A stretch of 64,000 bases of DNA from Bryobacteraceae bacterium (GCA_026002855.1 BPGD01000001.1:992001-1056000); one strand, 5' to 3'. Shown: positions 9,169-18,897, counted from the first letter of the stretch. The notes: generated by a model not told the origin, from the letters alone. A program made the numbers and translations.

Positions 9169-10566
9169 TCAGCTCCGCCGGCCGCCGGCGCTCGATGGCG
9201 CCAGCAAAGCGCGCGCCGCAGCGCGTCCGGTGCGGATGCAGTCCGGCACGCCGATGCCTTCGTACGCGTTGCCTGCCAGCTCGAGCCCTGGCTGTGCGCG
9301 CAGCCGCGCGCGGATCTCGTCGACTCTGTGCGCGTGGCCCACACCGTACTGCGCCATCGCCCGCCGCCAGCGCCGCAGGCGCGTGAAACGCGGGTCGGCG
9401 TCCCACCCCAGAAGCTCTTTCAGCTCGGCGCGGACCTGCCGGATCAGATCGGCATCGTTTTGTTCCAGCACCGTCTCGCCGCCCGCGCCGCCCAGAAAGC
9501 AGCGCAGCACGGCATGCGTCTCCGGCACGCGATAAGGAAACTTCGCGCCCACAAACGTGCAGGCCACCAGCGCCCGGCGCTCGCGCGCGGGCACCAGAAA
9601 CCCGAAGCCGGGCGGGATGCACCCGCAGTCTTCCCGCCGGTAACCAAGGGCAAGCGTCACCGAGGAGGTGTACTCGATCCCTTCGAGCAGTTCCGCCAGA
9701 CGGGCATCCAGCCCGCGCACCAGCGCGCCCGCCGCCCAGGCCGGGCAGGCCAGGATGACGCCGGGGGCCTGGATCTCCCCGCCATCGAGCACCACCCGGT
9801 AGCCGCCCTCGCAGGCCTCGACGGCGAGGGCCCGGGCGTGCACGATGCGGGCCCGCGGACGGATACGTTTTTCGAGCTCCTCCGTCAGTTGAGCCAGGCC
9901 GTTTTTCAGGGTGCGGAACAGAGGCGCGGTCTGGCCGCCGCGCGCCCGCGCGGCGCGGCGCGCCGCGAGCACGCCGCGCGTCAGGCTCCCGTATCTCCGT
10001 TCGAGTTCCGCAAAGCGCGTCAGCACGCTCTCCACGCTCAGCCGGTCCGGGCTGCCGCCATAGACGCCCGCCAGCAGCGGCTCGGCCAGATAGTCAACCG
10101 CCTCCTGGCCGTAGTGGTCAGCGATGAACTCCGCCACGCTGCGATCCCGGGCGGCGGGCCGCGGCCGGCGGAAATATTCGAGCCCCATCCGCAGTTTCGT
10201 GCCCCAGCCCAGGAGCGGTGAAAGCGCCAGGGGCAGCACGCGCGTCGGCACCATCATCATGAGGCCGTCGGGCAGCGGTACCAGCCGTCCGCTGCGAACC
10301 ACATAGGTGACGCGTTGCTCGTCGAGCGAGGAGATCAGCTCGTTGCCCAGACCGAGTTCACGGATCAGCTCCTCGGCGGCCGGTTTGGCCGCGAGGAAAC
10401 TGTCCGGCCCCCCTTCCAGCACGCACCCTTCGACAACTTCCGTCTGGATGACTCCTCCAAGGCGGGGTTCTGCCTCCACGAGCACAATTTCCGCCCCCGC
10501 CTTCGTGAGCTCGTAGGCCGCGGCCAGGCCGGTGATGCCGCCGCCGATAATGGCCGTTGCCGCCAC
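9169..10566 (-). CDS. hemY: Protoporphyrinogen/coproporphyrinogen oxidase (HemY type)
   Basis: 465 residues with a GTG start at 10566, one base after the hemE stop. FAD enzyme that oxidises protoporphyrinogen IX (or coproporphyrinogen III in the coproporphyrin pathway) by six electrons. Evidence: N-terminal dinucleotide fold AIIGGGITGLAAAYEL, the family block GGPDSFLAAKP, then EPLLAGVYGGSPDRLSVES, and the C-terminal flavin motif ELAGNAYEGIGVPDCIRTGR. Length and motifs fit the oxygen-dependent HemY/PPOX family (also named hemG in some genomes). Probably soluble or membrane-associated. It follows apbE and hemE in one operon with 4-nt and 1-nt junctions. Which porphyrinogen it uses cannot be decided here, because no hemQ or hemH is in the window. 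Confidence 0.95.
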   Translation of the reverse strand: MAATAIIGGGITGLAAAYELTKAGAEIVLVEAEPRLGGVIQTEVVEGCVLEGGPDSFLAAKPAAEELIRELGLGNELISSLDEQRVTYVVRSGRLVPLPDGLMMMVPTRVLPLALSPLLGWGTKLRMGLEYFRRPRPAARDRSVAEFIADHYGQEAVDYLAEPLLAGVYGGSPDRLSVESVLTRFAELERRYGSLTRGVLAARRAARARGGQTAPLFRTLKNGLAQLTEELEKRIRPRARIVHARALAVEACEGGYRVVLDGGEIQAPGVILACPAWAAGALVRGLDARLAELLEGIEYTSSVTLALGYRREDCGCIPPGFGFLVPARERRALVACTFVGAKFPYRVPETHAVLRCFLGGAGGETVLEQNDADLIRQVRAELKELLGWDADPRFTRLRRWRRAMAQYGVGHAHRVDEIRARLRAQPGLELAGNAYEGIGVPDCIRTGRAAARALLAPSSAGGRRS

Positions 10567-10567
10567 C

Positions 10568-11590
10568 TTACGGACGGAACTCCCTGACGATCTGGACCAC
10601 CGCCTTCACGTTCTCCACCGGCGTCTCCGGCAGAATGCCGTGGCCGAGGTTGAAGATGTGGCCCGGCCTCGTGCCGGTGCGCTTGAGGATCTCGATGACC
10701 TTCGCCTTCAGCTCCGGCAGCGGGGCGAACAGCGCCGCCGGATCGAGGTTGCCCTGAATGGCGGCGCGGTAGTTGATGTCCATCCACGCCTGGTCGATGT
10801 TGAGCCGCCAGTCGACGCCCATCACGTCGCCGCCGGCGGCGTGGAGTTCCTTGAAATACCCTGCGCAGCCGGTGCCGAAGTGGATCACCGGAACGCCGGT
10901 GGAGCGGATGCGCTCGATGAGCGCGCGCGAGTAAGGCTGCACGTAGCGGACATAGTCGTCCGAGCCGAGCGCGCCCACCCAGGAGTCGAACACCTGAATG
11001 GCTTTCGCGCCCGCGGCCACCTGGAGGACGGCGTATGGCGCGAGCACGTCGACCAGCTTGCCCATGAGCCGCCGCCACAGCGTCTCGTCGCGGTACATCA
11101 GCGTCTTCGTCGTCAGGAAGTGCCGCGACGGACCGCCCTCGATCATGTAGCTCGCCATGGTGAATGGCGCGCCCACAAAACCGATGACGGGCACCTTGCC
11201 GCCAAGAGCGGCGTTGACCAGCCTGATCGCCTCGCCGACGTAGCCGAGCTCGTCCGTGTTTGAAGTCGAGAGCACGTCAACGTCATGCGATGTACGCACC
11301 GGATTCTCGATCACCGGCCCTTCGCCGGCCACGAACTTCAGGTGCAGCCCCATCGGCTCGAGCGGGAGCAACAGGTCGGCGAAGATGATGGCCGCGTCCA
11401 CGTCGAGGATCTCGACCGGTTGCAGCGTCACCTGCGCGGCCAGGTCCGGACGTTTGCACATCTCAAGGATGGAGTGGCGGGCTCGAATGGCCCGGTACTC
11501 CTTCAGATATCGGCCTGCCTGCCGCATGAACCAGACGGGCCGGCAATCGGTCGGCCGGCGCCGGCAGGCATCAAGGAAACGGCTGCTCAT
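10568..11590 (-). CDS. hemE: Uroporphyrinogen decarboxylase
   Basis: 340 residues. Cytoplasmic enzyme removing four carboxyl groups from uroporphyrinogen III to give coproporphyrinogen III. The signature RPVWFMRQAGRYLKEYR stands near the N-terminus, followed by FADLLLPLEPMG, IGFVGAPFTMASYMIEG and, near the C-terminus, FNLGHGILPETP. I chose the ATG at 11590 because it overlaps the apbE stop (ATGA, 11587-11590) and gives the usual N-terminus; a start at 11605 would add five residues. It sits between apbE and hemY, so two successive haem-pathway enzymes are co-expressed. Confidence 0.96.
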   Translation of the reverse strand: MSSRFLDACRRRPTDCRPVWFMRQAGRYLKEYRAIRARHSILEMCKRPDLAAQVTLQPVEILDVDAAIIFADLLLPLEPMGLHLKFVAGEGPVIENPVRTSHDVDVLSTSNTDELGYVGEAIRLVNAALGGKVPVIGFVGAPFTMASYMIEGGPSRHFLTTKTLMYRDETLWRRLMGKLVDVLAPYAVLQVAAGAKAIQVFDSWVGALGSDDYVRYVQPYSRALIERIRSTGVPVIHFGTGCAGYFKELHAAGGDVMGVDWRLNIDQAWMDINYRAAIQGNLDPAALFAPLPELKAKVIEILKRTGTRPGHIFNLGHGILPETPVENVKAVVQIVREFRP

Positions 11591-12600
11591 GGGAGGTACA
11601 CGCATGCGTTCTCCGATCTGTCTTCACACAGAAAGACCTGGAACTGTTTCGGCTTGTGGCGGGCGGTCCATTCGCGCCCGAGGACGAAGTACGGTTTGGT
11701 CCACGCCTCGCTGTCCAGCGTCTTCGGCGCCAGCACCGACACGCTGAGCATCCCCTGGACGGGGTAACCGGTGCGGGGATCCATGATGTGGCTGTACGTC
11801 CTGCCCCCGGCGACGAAGAAGCGCTCGCTCGTGCCCGAGGTGGACATGGAGAAATCCCTGAGATAGAACTCCGCGGCCGTGCGCGAGGGCTGCCGGGGGT
11901 CAGGAATCGTCACCTTCCAGCCCCGCGGCTCCGAAGGAGGCGCCCCGATGCCGTAGATACTCGACCGGCCGGCCGAGATCAGCGCGCTCGCTACGCCCCG
12001 CGCACGCAGAATGGCGGCCATCCGGTCAACGGCGTACCCTTTGCCGATGCCGCCAGGGTCGATCTCGACCGGCGCAGTGAATCGCACCGTGCGCGCCTGG
12101 GGATCCAGTTGAATGTGACGCCAGCCGATACGGGTCAGCGCGGCCCGAATCTCGGCGCGGTGCGGCACGCGCCCCTCGCCTTTGTAGAAGCCCCACAGCT
12201 TCATGAGCGGGCCCACGGTGATGTCAAAGGCGCCTTCGCTCAGGCGGCTGTATTCGACGCACCGGGCCAGCAGATCGAACAGCTCCCGGCTCACCTCCAC
12301 CGGACGGCGTGGCGCTTCCCGGTTCACCAGGCTCCATTCGGAGTCGGGGCGGTAGTTCGAAAGCAGGTGATCCAGCCGCCGGACTTCCTCATAGGTCTCC
12401 TCGATGGCCGCGTCCACGGCGAAACGGTCCTGCCCATAGGCGACCACGGTGTAGGTGGTACCCATGGCATCAAAAGATCGCTCCAGCCGCACGAGCGGGC
12501 TCTCGGGCGGCGTCGACGCCGACAGCGAAACAGCGAGTGCGCAGGCAACAAGCCCGGCCGCGGTGAGACGGACAACTCTTTGTATTGTCGAGAGATGCAC
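11587..12600 (-). CDS. apbE: FAD:protein FMN transferase (ApbE family)
   Basis: 337 residues, GTG start at 12600. Attaches FMN covalently to a Thr/Ser of exported flavoproteins such as Rnf/Nqr subunits or extracytoplasmic reductases, using FAD and Mg2+. An N-terminal hydrophobic segment (about 10-28) marks export to the periplasm. Family motifs: DAMGTTYTV, LDHLLSNYRPDSEWSLVN, GAFDITVGPLMKLWGF, DPGGIGKGYAVD and YSHIMDPRTGYPV, with the later block LDSEAWTKPYFVLG. First gene of the operon apbE-hemE-hemY, overlapping hemE by 4 nt. No flavinylated target protein (DGxTSAT type) is recognisable in the window. Confidence 0.94.
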   Translation of the reverse strand: MHLSTIQRVVRLTAAGLVACALAVSLSASTPPESPLVRLERSFDAMGTTYTVVAYGQDRFAVDAAIEETYEEVRRLDHLLSNYRPDSEWSLVNREAPRRPVEVSRELFDLLARCVEYSRLSEGAFDITVGPLMKLWGFYKGEGRVPHRAEIRAALTRIGWRHIQLDPQARTVRFTAPVEIDPGGIGKGYAVDRMAAILRARGVASALISAGRSSIYGIGAPPSEPRGWKVTIPDPRQPSRTAAEFYLRDFSMSTSGTSERFFVAGGRTYSHIMDPRTGYPVQGMLSVSVLAPKTLDSEAWTKPYFVLGREWTARHKPKQFQVFLCEDRSENACVYLP

Positions 12601-13013
12601 TGGACATGCCGGCGCCGCGCCTCGCGTCTGCGCCTGATTTTAGCCTACAACCCGCAGCCGCGCCGGATCAATGAAAGTTCGCAATTTCTTTCTGCGAAGC
12701 CGGCAGGGAGCGTCGCCTGGTCCGGAGATTTCGACAGTTGTCGCAGGTGGCGGGCGGGCGGCCCGTTGGAGTCAAATGCAGCAGGGATGCGTTGTCGGGC
12801 TCGGCCAACCGCCCATTCCGCGCTTCTGAGCCGCGAGTGAAGCGCCGCGCGATGCTGGCAAACCGAGCGGCCACGGCAGCTTGCGGCCTTCAGCCGTGTG
12901 AGCAACCGCTGGTTCGGCCCGACCTGGCGGGCGAGATCCATTCATGGCTCGCAAGCCGCGAATCCATCAGCGCGAATCCGGAGCATCACCCTGGCCCAGT
13001 CGAAGCAGCCACG
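12601..13013. other. 413-bp stretch without a recognisable gene
   Basis: Lies between the start of apbE (minus) and the end of rbfA (minus). Several short frames are open on both strands, but their translations are Arg/Pro/Ala-rich, lack a ribosome site and look like GC-driven noise. There is no tRNA-like or convincing terminator structure. A possible apbE promoter element TAAAAT is read on the minus strand near 12639-12644, without a matching -35. In many bacteria truB follows rbfA; it is absent here. Confidence 0.5.
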
Positions 13014-13376
13014 TCAGGCTGACCCCTTCGGACGGCCGCGCCGGATGCGCCGCCGCAGCCGGCTGAGCGCCTCGCCGCCGGGCAGTTCTGCCGCGGGCCG
13101 AAAGCGGAGCTCCGGCATCCGGAACAGCTCCAGTCTTTGCATCAGGTTGCGGCGGAGGTAGTGGCGCGCCGCCTGGAGTCCTTCCAGCGCCTGCTCCTGC
13201 TGCTCGTCCGTCCCCGAGACGACGACCAGTACTTCGGCACGGCGCATGTCCGGGCTGACGATGACCTCGGTGACCTCGACGCCTTCCACGCGAGGGTCGT
13301 CCAGCTCAAAACGGATCAGCTCGCTGAGCTCTTCCCGCATGGTCTCCGCCACGCGGCGGCTGCGCAGTTCGTCCAT
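13014..13376 (-). CDS. rbfA: Ribosome-binding factor A
   Basis: 120 residues. Small KH-fold protein that binds the free 30S subunit and assists 16S rRNA 5'-end maturation. Start at the ATG at 13376 (MDELRSRR), because GGAG at the end of the preceding gene provides the ribosome site; the open frame further upstream is out of family. Motifs: RVAETMREELSELI, then DPRVEGVEVTEVIVSPDMRR and AARHYLRRNLMQRL, ending in the PELRF segment usual for RbfA. Last gene of the rimP-nusA-infB-DUF503-rbfA operon, 4 nt after DUF503. The C-terminus is basic (RRRIRRGRPK). Confidence 0.94.
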   Translation of the reverse strand: MDELRSRRVAETMREELSELIRFELDDPRVEGVEVTEVIVSPDMRRAEVLVVVSGTDEQQEQALEGLQAARHYLRRNLMQRLELFRMPELRFRPAAELPGGEALSRLRRRIRRGRPKGSA

Positions 13377-13380
13377 GCTG

Positions 13381-13668
13381 CTACTCCAGCCAGTCCACCG
13401 TCGCCGACAGCAGCGCCGGGCCGAGGAAATCGGCGGCCACGCGTTCGGCGGCATCGAGCACTTTGGCGGCGTTTTCGCGGGAAGCGGAGATGGTGACAGC
13501 GGCGATCACGGAGCGGTTGAGCAGGTTCTGGTCGTCGATCTCCGCCACCGCCAGGTTGAACCCGTTGCGCAGCCGGTCCTTCAGACCGCGCACCCAGTGG
13601 CGCTTCTCCTTGAGCGAATGAGCCTCCACCAGCTCGAGTTCGAGCGTGAGCACGCCAATGGCTGCCAT
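13381..13668 (-). CDS. DUF503 (YlxP-like) protein
   Basis: 95 residues, the usual size of the family. The sequence begins AAIGVLTLELELVEAHSLKE, followed by KEKRHWVRGLKDRLRNGFN and VAEIDDQNLLNRSVIAAVT, a clear match to DUF503/YlxP, a small ferredoxin-like-fold protein encoded between infB and rbfA in many bacteria. YlxP-like proteins are thought to help ribosome assembly; the role here is inferred from that conserved position. It begins 18 nt after infB and ends 4 nt before rbfA. Confidence 0.92.
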   Translation of the reverse strand: MAAIGVLTLELELVEAHSLKEKRHWVRGLKDRLRNGFNLAVAEIDDQNLLNRSVIAAVTISASRENAAKVLDAAERVAADFLGPALLSATVDWLE

Positions 13669-13686
13669 GATGCGCCCCCTGCGGCG

Positions 13687-16600
13687 TCAGACGCCGAGCT
13701 CGGGCGCCACCTTCTCCTTGACGAAGGCTTCGATGATGTCGCCCGGCTTGATGTCCTGGAATCCGGCCAGGGCCATGCCGCACTCCTGTCCCTGCCGGAC
13801 CTCGCTGGCGTCGTTTTTGAAGCGCTTCAGCGACTCGATCCGGCCGGTGTAGACGACCACATTGTCCCGCAGCAGGCGCACCTCGGCGTCGCGCGGGACG
13901 ACGCCCTCGACGACAACGCAGCCCGCCACCGTGCCCACCTTGGCGATGCGGAAGATCTCCTTGACCTCGGCACGCCCCTTGAACACTTCGCGGTAGACAG
14001 GCTCGAGCATGCCGACCATGGCTTTCTTGATCTCGTCGGTCAGCTCGTAGATGATCGTGTGCAGGCGGATGTCCACCTTTTCCTGCTCGGCGCGCTCCTG
14101 CGCCTTGCGGTCCGGGCGGACGTTGAAGCCGATGATGATGGCGTTGGAGGCATCGGCCAGGTCTACGTCGGACTCGGTGATGGCGCCCACGCCGGCCGAG
14201 ATGACGCGGATCTGCACCTTCTCGGTGGACAGCTTCTGAAGCGTCTCGGCCAGCACTTCCGCGGTGCCGCCGACGTCGGCCTTGAGGATGATGTTGAGCT
14301 CCTTGACTTCGCCCTCGCGCAACTGCGTGTGGAGCTGCTCCAGCGAGACGCGCGTCTTGGCCTGCGACGCCTCGCGGGCCTTCTGTTCCCGGTATTCGGC
14401 GATCTGGCGGGCCTTGGCGACGTCGGTCACCACCTGAAGCGTGTCGCCGACCTCGGGCAGGGCCTCGAGGCCGACGATTTCGACCGGCATCGAGGGTCCG
14501 GCTTCCTTCACCGGCCGGCCGCGGTCGTCAAACAGCGCGCGAACCTTGCCAAAGACGGCGCCGCAGAGGAAGTGATCGCCCACACGGAGCGTGCCATTGC
14601 GGACGATCACCGTGGCGACCGGCCCGCGGCCCTTGTCCAGCTTGGCTTCAAGCACAGTGGCCACCGCCGGGCGGTCCGGGTTGGCCTTGAGGTCCTGCAT
14701 CTCGGCCACCAGCAGGATCATTTCCAGCAGGAGGTCGATGTTCGTCTTCTGTTTCGCGCTCACCGGGACGAAGATGGTGTCGCCGCCCCATTCTTCGGGC
14801 ATCAGGCCGAGATCGGTGAGCTGCTGCTTGACGCGCTCGGGCTGGGCCTCGGGCTTGTCGATCTTGTTCACCGCGACGATGATGGGCACGCCGGCGGCGC
14901 GGGCGTGGTCGATGGCCTCTTTGGTCTGCGGCATGACGCCGTCATCGGCGGCCACGACGAGCACAACGATGTCAGTGACCTTTGCGCCGCGGGCGCGCAT
15001 GCGGGTGAATGCCTCGTGGCCGGGCGTGTCGATGAAGACAATCCTGCGGCCGTCGAGCTCCACCTGATAAGCGCCAATGTGCTGCGTGATGCCGCCCGCT
15101 TCTTTGTCGGCCACGTTGGTCTGGCGGATGGCGTCGAGCAGCGAGGTCTTGCCATGGTCGACGTGGCCCATGACGGTGACCACGGGCGGGCGCGGCTTGA
15201 GGTCGGCTTCGACCTCCGCCAGCTCCACCTCCTGCACGGCCTCCTCCTCGTAACTCATGCGCGTCGGCCGCGCGCCGAAGTCGCGGCAGAGGTCCTCGGC
15301 GAGCTTTGTCTCCAGCGGCTGGTTGATGGTGGCGAAGATGCCCTTTTCGACGAGCCGTTTGATGACGATGCTCGCCTTGACGCCGAGCTTCTCGCTCAGC
15401 TCCTTGACGGTGATGCCTTCCGAAATCGGGATCTCCTTGTCGACCACCGGGAGCGTCATCGGCTCCTGTTTGCGGCCGAACGGCTTGAGGATGCCCTCTT
15501 TTTCGAGCTCGCGCTCGCGCTGCGTGGGCCGCTTCTTCCCGGCCTCGCGCCGCACCTCGGTGGCCGGAGGCGGCTCGAGCACAGGCGTGGTGGAGTGAGG
15601 TCCGCGGGCCCGCACCGGCCGTGCTCCCGGAGCAGGCTGGCCGGGGCGGCCCGGCCCGCCGGCAGGCCGGCGGGCCCCCGGGTAGATCGGCTGGCCCGGC
15701 ACCGGCATGCCGGGCCTCGGGGCGGCAGGCTGCCCTGGCATGGCCTTCGTGGGCGTCGTCTGGGTCTTGCGAAGCTTCTCGATCAGGTCAGGCCGCGGGG
15801 GAACCACGGGCCGCGCCACCGGCTGCCCAGCTAGCGGCCGCGGCGCTGTCTGAGCGCCGGGCGCCGCCTGGGCGCCCGCTCCTGACGGGGCGGCCGCCGT
15901 GGGGGCGGCGGGGCGCGTCGGCACCTGCGTGACCGGAGGTTTCGGGATCCCCGGCGCGACGATGGGCGGCCTCGGGATCTCGCCGCCCGGCAGCGGCTGC
16001 CGTGGCCCGGAAAGGATCTGGCCCGGCCGAACCGCCGGAGGCCGCGGGATGGCAGGGGCCGCCTTGCCCGGGGTTGGCGCGCCGGACGCCGCCGACGGGG
16101 CCGGCCTCGCCGGTTCGGCAACCTTCCGATCCACTGGCGCTGCCGGGACGGCCGGAACCCCCTTTTCCGGCGCGGGTCGGGGAGCGCCAGGCCTGGCCGG
16201 AGCTACCACAGGTGGGGCGGGCTTTTCGGTAGGCTCGGCCGGCCGTCGCGCCACGGTGGGCGGCGCCGCCACCGGGGGCTTGGGAATTGCAGGTGCAGCC
16301 GACCGGGGCTCGGCGGCGGTCGTCGGCGGCGCAGCCGCTCTGGGAGGTACGGGAATCGGAGGCACGTGAGGGGTAGGCGGCGGAGCCGGCCGCGCAGGGC
16401 CGCCCGCGACTGGTGGAACAGGAATTTTCGGAACTGCAATGGCAGGCGCGCTGCCTGGCGGCAGGATCGTGCCGGGCTTCGGAGCGCCAGCCGACGCGGG
16501 CCTCGCTGCGGGGGGATGCGCTTCTTCGACGGGTGGTTCGGCCACAGGCGAGGCCGCTTGGGATGGCGCTTCGGCCTCAGCCGGAGAGGCTGCCTCCGGG

Positions 16601-16806
16601 GGAGGCGGGGCCGTCTCGGCCGCAGGCGGCGGGGCCGGCTCCGGCTCGCCGCGGAAGTGGGCGCGGATGCGATTGGCCAGCTCGTCTTCGATCGAGCTCG
16701 AATGCGTCTTCTTCTCTGTCACCCCGAAGCGGGGCAGGAGGTCGATGATGACGCCGGGCTTCACCTCCAGCTCGCGAGCCAGCTCATTGATGCGAATCTT
16801 GCTCAT
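13687..16806 (-). CDS. infB: Translation initiation factor IF-2
   Basis: 1039 residues, ATG start at 16806. GTPase that places initiator fMet-tRNA on the 30S subunit and promotes 50S joining. Layout: an N-terminal IF2-N helix domain (about 1-50, [20 protein letters not shown]), a very long low-complexity Pro/Ala linker (about 55-420), a second IF2-N module (about 455-510, [19 protein letters not shown]), then the G domain with G1 GHVDHGKT at 547-554, DTPGHEAF (G3) and NKID (G4), and domains II, III and IV to the C-terminus. Third gene of the rimP operon, 63 nt after nusA. Unusual length comes entirely from the Pro-rich linker. Confidence 0.98.
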   Translation of the reverse strand: MSKIRINELARELEVKPGVIIDLLPRFGVTEKKTHSSSIEDELANRIRAHFRGEPEPAPPPAAETAPPPPEAASPAEAEAPSQAASPVAEPPVEEAHPPAARPASAGAPKPGTILPPGSAPAIAVPKIPVPPVAGGPARPAPPPTPHVPPIPVPPRAAAPPTTAAEPRSAAPAIPKPPVAAPPTVARRPAEPTEKPAPPVVAPARPGAPRPAPEKGVPAVPAAPVDRKVAEPARPAPSAASGAPTPGKAAPAIPRPPAVRPGQILSGPRQPLPGGEIPRPPIVAPGIPKPPVTQVPTRPAAPTAAAPSGAGAQAAPGAQTAPRPLAGQPVARPVVPPRPDLIEKLRKTQTTPTKAMPGQPAAPRPGMPVPGQPIYPGARRPAGGPGRPGQPAPGARPVRARGPHSTTPVLEPPPATEVRREAGKKRPTQRERELEKEGILKPFGRKQEPMTLPVVDKEIPISEGITVKELSEKLGVKASIVIKRLVEKGIFATINQPLETKLAEDLCRDFGARPTRMSYEEEAVQEVELAEVEADLKPRPPVVTVMGHVDHGKTSLLDAIRQTNVADKEAGGITQHIGAYQVELDGRRIVFIDTPGHEAFTRMRARGAKVTDIVVLVVAADDGVMPQTKEAIDHARAAGVPIIVAVNKIDKPEAQPERVKQQLTDLGLMPEEWGGDTIFVPVSAKQKTNIDLLLEMILLVAEMQDLKANPDRPAVATVLEAKLDKGRGPVATVIVRNGTLRVGDHFLCGAVFGKVRALFDDRGRPVKEAGPSMPVEIVGLEALPEVGDTLQVVTDVAKARQIAEYREQKAREASQAKTRVSLEQLHTQLREGEVKELNIILKADVGGTAEVLAETLQKLSTEKVQIRVISAGVGAITESDVDLADASNAIIIGFNVRPDRKAQERAEQEKVDIRLHTIIYELTDEIKKAMVGMLEPVYREVFKGRAEVKEIFRIAKVGTVAGCVVVEGVVPRDAEVRLLRDNVVVYTGRIESLKRFKNDASEVRQGQECGMALAGFQDIKPGDIIEAFVKEKVAPELGV

Positions 16807-16869
16807 ACGTGGGACGCCGCCCCGCCGCGCAGGACTGGCCCTTCAACTCCTTCTCCGCACTCCCTTCGG

Positions 16870-18375
16870 TCACTGTCCGGCTGATGGTTGCTCTGCTAGA
16901 CCCGTGGATTTCATCGTATCAGATTCATCAGCCGAAATTTCGTCCTCCTGGCCGGACTCGGGCACCGGCGAAGCCGCCTGCGGCTCCGGCTCCGCGGCGG
17001 CCTCCCCGGCCGCAGGCTGCGCCTCTCCAGCCGGCGCCGGGACCTCCGTTTCCGGGGCAGTTCCGGCAGGCGGTTCCGCCGCTGCGGCCGCGGCCTCCGG
17101 CTGCGCGCCCCCTTCCAGGTGCTGATAATATGCGTTCACGGAAATTCCGATTTCCGAGAGAAATTCTTCCGTAATTCCCTCGATTTCCAGCAGCTCTTCC
17201 GGCGTCATCGAGCCCAGTTTTTCCACCGAGCCCACGCCGCCGGCCAGCAGTTTTTCGAGCGCCGCCTCGGAAAGCCCGTAGTCGAGCAGCACGCTCACCG
17301 GCGTCCCCATCGCCATGGCGGCCATGCTGGCCTCCACTTCGCGGCGCTTCTCTTCTTCCGTCTTGATGTCAATGCGCCAGCCCATCAGCTTCGCCGCCAG
17401 CCGCACGTTCTGCCCCTTCTTGCCGATGGCGAGCGAAAGCTGCGAATCGTCCACGATGACTTCCATGTATTTTTCGACCGGATCCAGCACGGACACGCGG
17501 CTGATTCTGGCCGGGCTGAGCGCGTGGGTGGCGAAGACCACCGGATCGTCGCTGTATTCGATAATGTCGATTTTTTCGCCGCGGAGCTCGCGGATGATAG
17601 ACTGCACTCGCATGCCTTTCATGCCGACGCAGGCGCCGACGCAGTCGACATCGCGGTCGCGGCTCACCACGGCGATCTTGGTCCGCTCGCCGGCCTCGCG
17701 CGCGCAGGCACGGATGACCACGGTGCCGTCGTAAATCTCCGGCACTTCCTGTTCAAACAGACGCATCACCAGCTCGGGCGCGGCGCGCGAGACGATGACG
17801 CCGGCGTTCTTGCCCGTTTTTTCCACGCTCTTGATGACGCAGCGGATGCGCTCGCCCACGCTGAAGCTCTCCAGCCGGCTCTGTTCCTTCTTCGGAAGCC
17901 GCGCCTCGGCCTTGCCGATCTCGACGATAATGTCCGGGCCTTCCATCCGCTTCACCGTGCAGTTAACCAGCTCGCCGATGCGGCCGGAGAACTCGGCGCA
18001 GATGTTGTCGCGCTCGGCCTCGCGCACCTTCTGGAGGATCACCTGCCGCGCCGTCTGTGCAGAGATGCGCCCCAGCGCTTCGGTCGGCTTCGGCACGCGC
18101 ACGGTGGCGCCGACGGCGGCTTCCGGGTCCAGCTTCCGCGCCTCGGCCAGGGAGATCTCTTTGGCCGGGTCCGTGACGTTTTCCACTACGGTTTTCACCG
18201 CGTAGATCGAGAAATTCCCGGTGCGTTCGTCGAAGTCCGCTTCCAGTTCCTCGCCGCCGCGGAACTGCTTCCGTGCGGCCACGAGCATGGCGTCCTTCAC
18301 CGCATCGAGCACGATCTGCGGATCGATGCCCTTCTCCTTGCTCAGGATCTCAATCGACTCTTTGATGGATGCCAA
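16870..18375 (-). CDS. nusA: Transcription termination/antitermination factor NusA
   Basis: 501 residues. RNA-polymerase-binding factor for pausing, termination and antitermination. The start is TTG at 18375, with GAGAGGAG 8 nt upstream; it yields the standard N-terminus ASIKESIEILSKEKGID. Domains: N-terminal polymerase-binding domain (1-130), S1 domain (about 135-200, RIGELVNCTVKRMEGPDIIV), KH1 and KH2 (about 210-350, VGACVGMKGMRVQSIIREL and LAIGKKGQNVRLAAKLMGW), a helix-hairpin-helix repeat (about 380-430, LLAGGVGSVEKLGSMTPEEL) and an acidic Ala/Pro/Glu-rich tail (about 435-501). Only one C-terminal HhH repeat is obvious. Second gene of the operon, 45 nt after rimP. Confidence 0.97.
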   Translation of the reverse strand: MASIKESIEILSKEKGIDPQIVLDAVKDAMLVAARKQFRGGEELEADFDERTGNFSIYAVKTVVENVTDPAKEISLAEARKLDPEAAVGATVRVPKPTEALGRISAQTARQVILQKVREAERDNICAEFSGRIGELVNCTVKRMEGPDIIVEIGKAEARLPKKEQSRLESFSVGERIRCVIKSVEKTGKNAGVIVSRAAPELVMRLFEQEVPEIYDGTVVIRACAREAGERTKIAVVSRDRDVDCVGACVGMKGMRVQSIIRELRGEKIDIIEYSDDPVVFATHALSPARISRVSVLDPVEKYMEVIVDDSQLSLAIGKKGQNVRLAAKLMGWRIDIKTEEEKRREVEASMAAMAMGTPVSVLLDYGLSEAALEKLLAGGVGSVEKLGSMTPEELLEIEGITEEFLSEIGISVNAYYQHLEGGAQPEAAAAAAEPPAGTAPETEVPAPAGEAQPAAGEAAAEPEPQAASPVPESGQEDEISADESDTMKSTGLAEQPSAGQ

Positions 18376-18420
18376 GCGACTTGCTCCTCTCGCTGCGCAT
18401 TCGCGGGCGAACCGGCCGGT

Positions 18421-18897
18421 TCACCACTCGAATTTCAGATTTGCCTTTTCGATGATTTCCATCCGGACGCGGATGGTCCTGCCTGCACCGGCCTCCAGCA
18501 CCACGCAGCCCTCATCCAGTCCCCGAAGGACGCCCTCCCAGCGGCGCTGTCCTTCCACCGGTTCGCTGAGCTGGAGGCGCACTTTCTGGCCCCGGCAATG
18601 GTCAAAATGTTCCGGCCTGCTCAGCCGGCGCTCGACGCCAGGCGAGCTCACTTCCAGATGGTAGCTCTCGCCGGGAACCACGTCCTCGGCGTCGAGCACC
18701 GCGCCCACCTGCTGCGAGATCAGCTCGCAGTCGGCCAGCGTGACGCCGCCTTCCTTGTCGATATAGATCCGCAGCACGCGGTTGCGTCCGCTGCCGGCCA
18801 GCTCGACGTCCCACACGGAGAGCCCTTCGCGCCGGGCGGCGCGTTCGGCGATTTCCGTGACCCGCTGGATCACCCTGTCTCGTGTGGCCGATGGCAT
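18421..18897 (-). CDS. rimP: Ribosome maturation factor RimP
   Basis: 158 residues, ATG at 18897 (MPSATRDRVIQRV); the upstream open frame is not family-like and overlaps the leader hairpins. RimP assists late 30S assembly. Motifs: LSVWDVELAGSGRNRVLRIYIDKEGGVTLADC, read here in two parts (VLRIYIDKEGGVTLADCE and ISQQVGAVLDAEDVVPG), then SYHLEVSSPGVERRLSRPEH, the hallmark of the family. First gene of the rimP-nusA-infB operon. Its roughly 110-nt leader contains an intrinsic-terminator structure (18974-18996) and a U6-loop hairpin (18921-18938), suggesting attenuation. Confidence 0.95.
   Translation of the reverse strand: MPSATRDRVIQRVTEIAERAARREGLSVWDVELAGSGRNRVLRIYIDKEGGVTLADCELISQQVGAVLDAEDVVPGESYHLEVSSPGVERRLSRPEHFDHCRGQKVRLQLSEPVEGQRRWEGVLRGLDEGCVVLEAGAGRTIRVRMEIIEKANLKFEW

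Noticed and set aside
12645-13022. Short open frames on both strands between apbE and rbfA
   Set aside because: No ribosome site, no hydrophobic or domain pattern, composition as expected for random GC-rich DNA.
13246-15834. Long open frame on the plus strand (862 codons) opposite infB
   Set aside because: Antisense shadow of a GC-rich gene; the product is His/Asp/Arg/Leu-rich without any family motif, while infB on the minus strand is unambiguous.
15600-16600. Tandem-repeat or CRISPR-like array
   Set aside because: The repetitiveness comes from Pro/Ala codons of the IF-2 linker; there are no constant repeats with unique spacers.
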